This document shows positions 1-6,102 of a DNA stretch of 28,202 bases, piece after piece. The notes under the pieces were generated by a model that saw only the letters and a list, made by a program, of their open reading frames with translations, was not told where the DNA came from and did not search any database. Source of the stretch: a virus; IMG/VR virus record IMGVR_UViG_3300031851_000134, positions 1 through 28,202 of that record; one strand, 5' to 3'. The number at the start of each line of letters is the position of its first letter. The first letter of the stretch is position 1. A program made the position numbers and the translations under genes.

Positions 1-415
1 CTGAACGAGTGCTTCGAACTATTTGTCTTTCTCTAACTAAGTTATCTAAACCTAGTCCTCTTTCAACTACTCTAAACCAAGTTCCTTTTGGATTCTCTCC
101 TGAACCTGCCGCCTTTAGAGCGTCTACTAATAAACTTTTTGCGTCCTGCGTAACTGCTGTACTAAAACTAGCAACTCCGTCTTGACTCTTTCTTTGTCCT
201 GTGCCATCACCAAATTGATATATAGCAACCACAGGCATTTGTTCTGCTGGTGGCAGATATCTAAGTTTTCTATATGTGGGTAGTTCTATTTTTTCTGGTT
301 CTTCAACACACTCTAAAAAATCTGTGCGGCAAACTTCATCACCAGGTATTGCTACACTGGCACATCCACTTAAATATAAAACACCTACTAATGCTATAAA
401 AATATTTTTAGTCAA
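1..415 (-). CDS. csgG: CsgG-like curli secretion pore lipoprotein (3' part outside window)
   Basis: The first 138 codons are in the window and the frame runs off the left edge. CsgG forms a nonameric outer-membrane lipoprotein pore that secretes curli subunits. The start is read as TTG at 415, because no ATG precedes the signal peptide; GGGCGGA lies about 9 nt upstream. Residues 5-17 are hydrophobic and end in lipobox LSGC, so Cys18 would be lipidated. The mature part matches CsgG blocks: LPTYRKLRYLPPAEQ, then VVAIYQFGDGTGQRK, FSTAVTQDAKSLLVDAL and WFRVVERGLGLDNLVRERQI. These correspond to the conserved pore-lining and periplasmic segments of the family. It follows csgF with a 5-nt gap, so the two are probably co-translated. 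Family assignment is strong from sequence. A role in phage lysis or export is inference; no curlin gene (CsgA/B) is visible here. Confidence 0.88.
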   Translation of the reverse strand, partial: MTKNIFIALVGVLYLSGCASVAIPGDEVCRTDFLECVEEPEKIELPTYRKLRYLPPAEQMPVVAIYQFGDGTGQRKSQDGVASFSTAVTQDAKSLLVDALKAAGSGENPKGTWFRVVERGLGLDNLVRERQIVRSTRS

Positions 416-420
416 GTCTA

Positions 421-963
421 TTATCCGCCCGATATTTGTCCTATACCAATTGGTATTTCTATTGTTGTTATTGTTCCATCTGGGTCAACAATAGTAAGTT
501 GGATTACTTCTAATCCATCTGCATTTGTAATAATTTGATATGAAACTGTATTACCTTCAATATCAAATGCCCCACTAGTTGATCCTGTGCAACTTATCAC
601 CGTTGTTGGATCACAAAACATACTATCAACGAGGCCCTTAGAAATTTGACTGTAAATTCTGCTTTCCAAATTTCTAATAAACTTGTTTATTGTGCTGTTT
701 TGATCTTCTCTTTCTGCACGTTTAAGTGCTTCTTCGATGTCGTTTTTAATCTTATCACGTCTCGATTTTTCTTGGTTCTCAATAGTTAAATAATGAGCAC
801 CTGTTCCTTGTCCGTTAAAACTAGGATTCTTAAATTTAAATTTTAATTCATCTGCTACTAACATTGGACTCATTGCTAATAGTCCTAATAACAGTCCGTA
901 TGTAAATGCTTTAAATAAATCGTTGCCTGTCCATAAAGTGGGCTCTGTTTTTTTATCATTCAC
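421..963 (-). CDS. csgF: CsgF-like curli assembly factor
   Basis: A 180-aa protein with a GTG start that overlaps the previous gene by 8 nt; GGAG lies 10 nt upstream. Residues 1-18 are a charged leader, 19-35 hydrophobic, and cleavage is likely after Ala37 (LVA-DE). The predicted mature start, DELKFKFKNPSFNG, closely matches the mature N-terminus of CsgF, whose F-(R/K)-N-P-x-F-G segment inserts into the CsgG pore and forms a second constriction. An Asn/Ile-rich helical middle (IRNLESRIYSQISKGLVDS) and a C-terminal beta part (VSYQIITNADGLEVIQLTI, then GTITTIEIP) also follow the family. It is longer than Escherichia coli CsgF (about 138 aa), with an added charged segment at residues 60-95 and a Cys pair (near FCDPTTVISC). 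Position directly before csgG supports a CsgG-CsgF complex. Confidence 0.85.
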   Translation of the reverse strand: MNDKKTEPTLWTGNDLFKAFTYGLLLGLLAMSPMLVADELKFKFKNPSFNGQGTGAHYLTIENQEKSRRDKIKNDIEEALKRAEREDQNSTINKFIRNLESRIYSQISKGLVDSMFCDPTTVISCTGSTSGAFDIEGNTVSYQIITNADGLEVIQLTIVDPDGTITTIEIPIGIGQISGG

Positions 964-1258
964 TTTCTTCCATCTCCTTGAGTTTTCTCAATGCTTCTTT
1001 CTCTTCTGCATCTTCGAGTACTTGCTGTCTTGCACGATACTCTAACACTACGTCAACTTTTTGTTGTAATCTTATCATGTCTTGATCTAGCATTCTAGTT
1101 TGATCAATAACTCTAATAAGAGCCATATGCATATCTTCTAATGCTGGGTCTATTTTTTCACCTATAAACCACCATATAAAATATATAAAGTAGCCCATAC
1201 CAACTGACATGACTACTGGAAATCCGTATTGCCCAATTAGTTCTGCTACAGAATCCAT
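956..1258 (-). CDS. Small bitopic membrane protein with coiled coil, possible holin-like
   Basis: A 100-aa protein. Its ATG overlaps the stop of the upstream gene (TAATG), with AGGAG 6 nt before the start. Residues about 14-32 (FPVVMSVGMGYFIYFIWWF) form one membrane segment. Residues 35-100 are a charged heptad-like helix (DMIRLQQKVDVVLEYRARQQ, then EEKEALRKLKEMEESE). It is visibly related to the next gene upstream: both have AE-x-G-x-P at the N-terminus, an MG-F-I core in the membrane segment, and a late block ID/VD-x-x-V-x-x-x-LE-x-R. One membrane segment followed by a coiled coil is seen in some phage holins and spanin-like proteins, but no diagnostic motif is present. Placement directly before csgF/csgG suggests an envelope role. 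Confidence 0.72.
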   Translation of the reverse strand: MDSVAELIGQYGFPVVMSVGMGYFIYFIWWFIGEKIDPALEDMHMALIRVIDQTRMLDQDMIRLQQKVDVVLEYRARQQVLEDAEEKEALRKLKEMEESE

Positions 1259-1554
1259 TAGTCTCTCCTAACGTCCAACTTGCCATCTTCAACAAAATTT
1301 TCTGCTCGTGCAATACGTTCAATATCTGGTCTTAATTCCAAAGCACTAGAAACTAACAAATCAATTTTCATCATCTCATTACTCATTGTTCTTGCTCTGT
1401 TTTCTAAACTGTTACAAAAGATTGTAAGGGTCTTAACTTGGTCTACAATGCCATCAAGAATTTGCCTAATTACTAGGAAAATGAAGAAACCCATAACCAG
1501 GGATCCGGCTATCGGTGCGCCGACTTCGGCTATCAATAAAAATATGTCTTCCAT
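1258..1554 (-). CDS. Small bitopic membrane protein, paralogue of its neighbour
   Basis: Read as 98 aa starting MEDIFLLIAEVGAPI. Residues 13-31 (APIAGSLVMGFFIFLVIRQ) are a membrane segment, followed by a helical region ending LLVSSALELRPDIERIARAE. A longer reading from an ATG at 1620 (120 aa) has a good GGAG site 5 nt upstream. However, that ATG lies inside the late-promoter motif at 1611-1619, so a transcript starting there would lack it, and its extra 22 residues (basic, with Cys and His) do not look like a signal. The short start has only a weak GTGAG. It is the first gene of the membrane-protein/csgF/csgG unit. Function is unknown; a holin or pore accessory role is possible but unproven. 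Confidence 0.65.
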   Translation of the reverse strand: MEDIFLLIAEVGAPIAGSLVMGFFIFLVIRQILDGIVDQVKTLTIFCNSLENRARTMSNEMMKIDLLVSSALELRPDIERIARAENFVEDGKLDVRRD

Positions 1555-1610
1555 TGCACACTCACGTTTATGTTTGTTTTTATAGTGTGTGCTGTGTATG
1601 TATCTACAAG

Positions 1611-1619
1611 TATTTATCA
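1611..1619 (-). promoter_or_regulatory. Late-type promoter, minus strand (csg cassette)
   Basis: TGATAAATA on the minus strand, followed by CTTG. It resembles the T4 late promoter core TATAAATA, recognised by phage sigma gp55 with sliding-clamp activation. The same nonamer precedes five other transcription units here. It would start transcription about 6-10 nt downstream, leaving a leader of roughly 45-50 nt before the ATG at 1554. It is 17 bp from an oppositely oriented copy at 1637-1645. Confidence 0.65.
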
Positions 1620-1636
1620 TTTAAACTCCAGTAATT

Positions 1637-1645
1637 TGATAAATA
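1637..1645 (+). promoter_or_regulatory. Late-type promoter, plus strand (43-aa gene)
   Basis: TGATAAATA on the plus strand, identical to the copies before the structural genes on the other strand. It is back to back with the minus-strand copy at 1611-1619, making a compact divergent late promoter. The transcript would carry a leader of about 105 nt before the ATG at 1758. Confidence 0.6.
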
Positions 1646-1649
1646 AAAC

Positions 1650-1671
1650 TGTAACATAATTGTAACATAAT
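1650..1671. repeat. Tandem 11-bp repeat in the leader of the 43-aa gene
   Basis: Two contiguous perfect copies of TGTAACATAAT, with a partial third copy TGTAACA at 1683-1689. They lie just downstream of the plus-strand late-type promoter, inside the predicted leader. They could be a protein-binding site or replication slippage. A small inverted repeat (CCTC ATCA GAGG, 1692-1703) follows. Confidence 0.5.
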
Positions 1672-1757
1672 GTTTGACAAAATGTAACAGTCCTCATCAG
1701 AGGTGACGTGACATCAAACTTACTAGCAATAATGATACACACAACAAGGAGAATAAC

Positions 1758-1889
1758 ATGGCGAATCCATTAGGAATAGTAGCCGGATATACTCGTCCAT
1801 TACTCGGTACGGCATCTGACTACTTAAAAAAATTTAACGACTTCATGAAGGCTGGCTCTATAGACAGAGTTGCAAATCGTTGTTTCTAA
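1758..1889 (+). CDS. 43-aa protein of unknown function
   Basis: ATG preceded by a near-ideal ribosome site, AAGGAG with a 6-nt spacer. The product starts MANPLGIVAGYTRPLLGTAS and continues as a Lys/Phe-rich helix (DYLKKFNDFMKAGSIDRVAN), ending RCF. It has a late-type promoter upstream (1637-1645) and a strong terminator 24 nt downstream, so it is a complete monocistronic unit despite its size. It is the only plus-strand gene in the first 21 kb, set between the csg cassette and the fibre genes. The N-terminal half is mildly hydrophobic but not a clear membrane segment; the second half is amphipathic. Family not recognised. It could be a small virion component or a host-interacting peptide. Confidence 0.72.
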   Translation: MANPLGIVAGYTRPLLGTASDYLKKFNDFMKAGSIDRVANRCF

Positions 1890-1905
1890 ACTAGAAATAA
1901 AAGTC

Positions 1906-1935
1906 AAAAAAAAGGGAGCAATATGCTCCCTTTTT
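1906..1935. terminator. Bidirectional intrinsic terminator
   Basis: Perfect 7-bp stem GGGAGCA/TGCTCCC with a 3-nt loop (1914-1930), flanked by eight A's on the left and five T's on the right. It therefore works in both directions: it ends the 43-aa transcript (U5) and, with a better U8 tract, the minus-strand fibre gene ending at 1950. Confidence 0.9.
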
Positions 1936-1949
1936 AATTTGTAATTGTC

Positions 1950-4900
1950 TTACATCATATTTACTAATACTTCAATTACGCCTTCGCCTTCGGTATTCAT
2001 ACCAACTGCTTTACCAATTATTCTTCCTGGTAATGCGTTATTGTCTGCTTTAGCATGACCTTTAACATTTGAACTAACTAGTAAGTCACCTTTTTCAACT
2101 GGACCAGTTACCTTACATGGTACCCTTCCTGTTAGTGCAACGTACTGACCTTCGCCATCGCTGTTCATCATGTATGCTGGATCAGTGGATATAACACCTG
2201 CAACTCTGTGATCATTTTCATGTTCACATGCTGTAACTTCTGCGTCACCGCCAAAGCATACAACTGTACCTGCTTGTATTTGTTCATCAGTTTCATATTT
2301 CTCAGCCAAATCCGCATATTTTGCCGATGTTGCTGTACCTTCGAAACTTACTGCAAATACTTGGTTATATCTAAATGAGCCTGAACCTAAGTCAATGCTG
2401 TTATCTGCACTTGGAGTAATAGTACCACTATGCGAATCTGCCGCATCGCTTCTCATGAAACTTGCACTACTAATTCCGTCTAATGTATCTGCATCTACAT
2501 TCAATGCGTCTACAAAAGAATTAGTTACTATAGCATTTACTCGAGCGTCTGCTCTAGCATCTGTGTAGTATAAGTTAGTGTTTTCTGCCAAGTTTGCTGT
2601 TGTAAAGTCGCCCATATCAACTGATATACTATCAGCCGCTACGTCAATACCTGTACCACCTACTACGTTTACAGTAACAGAGCCACTTGCTCCACCACCT
2701 GTTAAACCGTTTCCAGCAGTAACATTTGTAATATCACCAACGTTAGTTGTGTAACCAAATGCTGTAATTCTATCGTTTACTGCCGCCGCTGTCATCAATG
2801 CTGTATCGCTATCACTAAATGATTCTGTTCCTAATTGAATTGAACCACCTGCAAATTCTGATACTGTTAAACCACTTACGTTAAGAGTAACTGCACCACT
2901 TGAACCGCCTCCTGAAAGACCTGTTCCTGCTGTAACACTTTCTATATCACCAGCATCGTTAGTGAAACTAAATGCACCAGTTGAACTGTTATATGAAATG
3001 TCTCCACTTGCACTAAACAATCCTCTGATATCACTGTTTGCTATTGCTACTTCGTCTGCCGCAACACTAATACCGTAACCACCTGCTACGTTAAGAGTTA
3101 CACCACCACTTGAACCACCGCCAGTTAAACCATTACCTGCTGTAACGGCTGTAATGTCACCAACGTTACTTGTCCAACCTTGGTCGTTGTTAAAGTCACT
3201 TAATGTAATTTCACTAATAAGTTTTCTGCTTTGTACACCATCATCAAGTAATACAAGTTCGTCTGCAGAACCTACAACTGCCGCTGTCATGTCTGGTAGT
3301 TCAGTTAGATCAACGTTTAATGTAACAGCACCTGATGTGCCGCCGCCGTCTAACAATGTACCTGCTGTAACACTTTCTATATCACCTGCGTCATTAGTGA
3401 AACTAATAACACCTGTGCTACTGTTGTATGCTAAGTCACCACTTACACTAATAGCCGCTCTTGATCTTGCGTTAGTAAAGTATTGATTAGTTGAACCTTC
3501 TGCAATAGAATCTGTGTTAGAAACTGCAAAGTCTAATGTGCCATCGGCATCTTGATATGTTACAGTAATACCTGATTCTGAGTTTGATCCAACCATTGCA
3601 CCAACAATGTCTTGAACCCTTTCAGTTGTGTGATAAAGATTTGAACCTTCGCTTAAATCGCCTGTATCAGCCGCCGCAATCTTAACATCAAACCTAGCAT
3701 CTGCTCTTGCTGATGTATGGTATAAGTTACTTGAACCTTCACTTAAACTATCTGTATTTGGTAATACAGCATTTACTCGAGCGTCTGCTCTTGCGTTTGT
3801 AAAGTAAAGATTTGAACCTTCTGCTAAATCACTTGTGCTTGTTGATAATGCATAGTATGTAGAACCATCATTTGTAAACTGCCATTCGTCACTGCTTTCG
3901 TCCCACTTAAGGAATACATCTGAGCTTGAACCTCTGTTTACTTGCAGACCTGCGTCTTCTGAAGGTGTTCCACTTGCATCTCTGTTTAATTCAACAATGT
4001 TATCTGCCAAAGAAGCAGTTGTTGTGTTGATAATTGTTTGAGTACCGTTTACAGTTAAGTTACCACTTAAGACTAAGTCATCACTAAATGTTTTAGCACC
4101 ACCAACTGTTTGCGTTCCTGATGTTCTTACAACTGTACTATCAACGTCTAGGCTGTCAGCACTTGCTGTAATACCGTCACCGCCTACTGCGTTTACTACT
4201 CCTGAGGAATATGTTAAACCAGCACCAGCAATACTTGAAGATACTGAAATTGCATCTGCGGCAACATCAATACCATCACCGGAACCAATTGCAAATACGC
4301 CACTGCTATATGTTAAACCAGCACCACCTGAGACATAGTCTTCAATTGCGGCATTGGCTCTTGCAGTAGTATAATATAAATTAGTACCTTCTGTTAAATC
4401 AGCAGTATCAAAACCTGCAATACTTACAGTAAAGTCTAATGTGTTATCTGCATCATCATAAGCAACTGTAATACCACTTTCAGTATTACCTGTTACCATA
4501 GCACCAACTACATCAGACACTCTTTCTGAAGTGTGATATAAGTTAGTTGAACCTTCACTAACACTATCAGTGTCAGTTGCGGCTATCCTGGCATCTGCTC
4601 TTGCATTTGTAAAATAAAGATTTGTACTTCCTTCACTTAGGTCGTCTGTATCTTTAGCGGCAAAACCTGCTGTAACTCTACCATCTGCTCTTGCATCTGT
4701 AAAGTAAAGGTTATCGCCTTCTGTAATATCTGTTGTTGTTAAACTTTCGCTAACTACAATAGTATCTGCGGTATCATCGTAAGTAACAGCAATGTTACCT
4801 GAACCTGACATTATTCCGCCAATTTTATCTGCTACTCTTTCATCAGTGTAGTAAAGGTTACTTGAACCTTCTGATACGTCATCTGTATCACCACTTAGTT

Positions 4901-5975
4901 CACTTAAAGCATCTTTGGCCGCCACTTGTGCGTCTATGTATGCTTTTGTTGATTCTGCTGATGGTACATTAGTTGCACTTGCACCAGCAAAAGTATCTGA
5001 ATCTACTATTGCGTTTTGTACTCTAGCATCTGCTCTAGCATTTGTAAAGAATACGTTAGTTGAACCTTCAGTGATATCATCTGAATCACCAGTTAGTTCA
5101 CTTAATGCATCTGCTGTATCAACTTGTGCATCAACGTATGTTTTTACTGCCGCTTGTGATGGTACTAACGTGTCTGATGCCGCACTAAAAGAAGTGTCAG
5201 TATCAATTGCCGCTTGTACTCTAGCATCTGCTCTTGCGTTTGTAAAATATAAATTTGTTGAACCTTCAGTGACATCATCTGAGTCACCACTTAGTTCACT
5301 TAATGCATCGGCTGTATCAACCTGTGCATCTACATAAGCCTTAGTTGCCGCATCAGTACTTGCTACCGGTGTGCCTAAGTTGTTTATGTATTGACTGTTT
5401 AAGTCTACGTTGGAACCCATTGTTAGTCCGCCAGTACCTGTTAGTACTTGTCCGGAGTCAAAAGTCATTGCTGATTGAATATTTACTACACCAGTTCCTG
5501 ATGCATTTAATTCTATATCACCTGAACCTGAAGTTAAGATTCCTATGTTTTGGTTTGCATTTGCACTAAGTTGAATTGTTCCTGAACTATCACTTAAAAC
5601 TTGTTGCCCGTTCACGTATAATGAACCTGGACCAACAAACACATCTTTCCACACACTTGATGCAGTACCTAAACTGTAAGTGTTGTTTGCGGATGGTACT
5701 AAGTTACCAGTTAAGTTTTCATAGTCTAGTGCCAGAGTTGCATCGCCCGAAGTATTTCCACCAGTTAAACCTGATCCTGCAATAACAGATGATATATCAC
5801 CTGATGCCGCCGCTGTTACTTCCGAAAACTTTGCAATTCTGTGTCCACCTGCTGTTGAGCCGTCGTGGACAATAACGGTATTTAAATCTGTATCGACAGT
5901 AATCTCACCTACCAAACCAGTAAAACTACTGTGTTGGCTTGTGGTACCCCGTCTCCATTGAATTGCTGTGGCCAT
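1950..5975 (-). CDS. Large repetitive tail-fibre/structural protein (1341 aa)
   Basis: Probably a trimeric fibre or other virion appendage. The N-terminus (IQWRRGTTSQHSSF, then GEITVDTDLNTVIVHDGST) resembles the N-terminal module of phage fibre and Mtd-like proteins that docks onto the virion. The body is built of repeats: LSEGSTNLYFTNARADARV and variants about ten times, alternating with beta-rich units such as GSGLTGG...LNV and ISYNSSTGAFSFTNDAGDI. The last ~150 residues form a globular domain (SAKYADLAEKYETDEQIQAG to the end, with VISTDPAYMMNS and GRVPCKV), also found in the 1728-aa neighbour. That domain is somewhat like intramolecular chaperone/peptidase-G2-type fibre ends, a weak comparison. 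The start has GGAAGA 7 nt upstream. It has its own late-type promoter and the terminator at 1906-1935. Receptor binding is inferred. Confidence 0.8.
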   Translation of the reverse strand: MATAIQWRRGTTSQHSSFTGLVGEITVDTDLNTVIVHDGSTAGGHRIAKFSEVTAAASGDISSVIAGSGLTGGNTSGDATLALDYENLTGNLVPSANNTYSLGTASSVWKDVFVGPGSLYVNGQQVLSDSSGTIQLSANANQNIGILTSGSGDIELNASGTGVVNIQSAMTFDSGQVLTGTGGLTMGSNVDLNSQYINNLGTPVASTDAATKAYVDAQVDTADALSELSGDSDDVTEGSTNLYFTNARADARVQAAIDTDTSFSAASDTLVPSQAAVKTYVDAQVDTADALSELTGDSDDITEGSTNVFFTNARADARVQNAIVDSDTFAGASATNVPSAESTKAYIDAQVAAKDALSELSGDTDDVSEGSSNLYYTDERVADKIGGIMSGSGNIAVTYDDTADTIVVSESLTTTDITEGDNLYFTDARADGRVTAGFAAKDTDDLSEGSTNLYFTNARADARIAATDTDSVSEGSTNLYHTSERVSDVVGAMVTGNTESGITVAYDDADNTLDFTVSIAGFDTADLTEGTNLYYTTARANAAIEDYVSGGAGLTYSSGVFAIGSGDGIDVAADAISVSSSIAGAGLTYSSGVVNAVGGDGITASADSLDVDSTVVRTSGTQTVGGAKTFSDDLVLSGNLTVNGTQTIINTTTASLADNIVELNRDASGTPSEDAGLQVNRGSSSDVFLKWDESSDEWQFTNDGSTYYALSTSTSDLAEGSNLYFTNARADARVNAVLPNTDSLSEGSSNLYHTSARADARFDVKIAAADTGDLSEGSNLYHTTERVQDIVGAMVGSNSESGITVTYQDADGTLDFAVSNTDSIAEGSTNQYFTNARSRAAISVSGDLAYNSSTGVISFTNDAGDIESVTAGTLLDGGGTSGAVTLNVDLTELPDMTAAVVGSADELVLLDDGVQSRKLISEITLSDFNNDQGWTSNVGDITAVTAGNGLTGGGSSGGVTLNVAGGYGISVAADEVAIANSDIRGLFSASGDISYNSSTGAFSFTNDAGDIESVTAGTGLSGGGSSGAVTLNVSGLTVSEFAGGSIQLGTESFSDSDTALMTAAAVNDRITAFGYTTNVGDITNVTAGNGLTGGGASGSVTVNVVGGTGIDVAADSISVDMGDFTTANLAENTNLYYTDARADARVNAIVTNSFVDALNVDADTLDGISSASFMRSDAADSHSGTITPSADNSIDLGSGSFRYNQVFAVSFEGTATSAKYADLAEKYETDEQIQAGTVVCFGGDAEVTACEHENDHRVAGVISTDPAYMMNSDGEGQYVALTGRVPCKVTGPVEKGDLLVSSNVKGHAKADNNALPGRIIGKAVGMNTEGEGVIEVLVNMM

Positions 5976-6011
5976 CGTTATTCTTCCTATATTTGTCTAC
6001 ATTATTGTAGT

Positions 6012-6033
6012 CTAATACTCCGTCGAGTATTAG
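6012..6033. repeat. Perfect inverted repeat in fibre-gene leader
   Basis: Two 9-base arms (CTAATACTC and GAGTATTAG) flank a CGTC loop. It lies between the late-type promoter at 6063-6071 and the fibre start at 5975, so on the minus strand it would fold in the mRNA leader. There is no U tract, so it is not a normal terminator; leader stabilisation or RNA processing are options. Confidence 0.6.
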
Positions 6034-6062
6034 TCAATTATGGATTGCATAATTATAAAGTA

Positions 6063-6071
6063 TATTTATCA
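6063..6071 (-). promoter_or_regulatory. Late-type promoter, minus strand (1341-aa fibre)
   Basis: TGATAAATA on the minus strand, 88 bp before the start codon at 5975 and 31 bp after the stop of the upstream fibre gene. It gives this fibre its own late transcript. Confidence 0.65.
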
Positions 6072-6102
6072 GAAAGATAAGATTTGCTTAGGTTAGAATT
6101 AT

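Noticed and set aside
276-494. 72-codon plus-strand frame
   Set aside because: It lies opposite the recognised csgG signal peptide and the csgF C-terminus.
1674-1679. TTGACA as a host-type -35 box for the 43-aa gene
   Set aside because: No -10-like sequence lies 15-19 bp downstream; the TGATAAATA motif is the better promoter.
2500-5300. CRISPR-like regularly spaced repeats
   Set aside because: The repeats are coding, diverged, and keep the reading frame of the fibre protein.
1950-5975. Diversity-generating retroelement target, suggested by the Mtd-like N-terminus
   Set aside because: No reverse transcriptase or template/variable repeat pair was seen, and the protein lacks an evident C-type lectin end.
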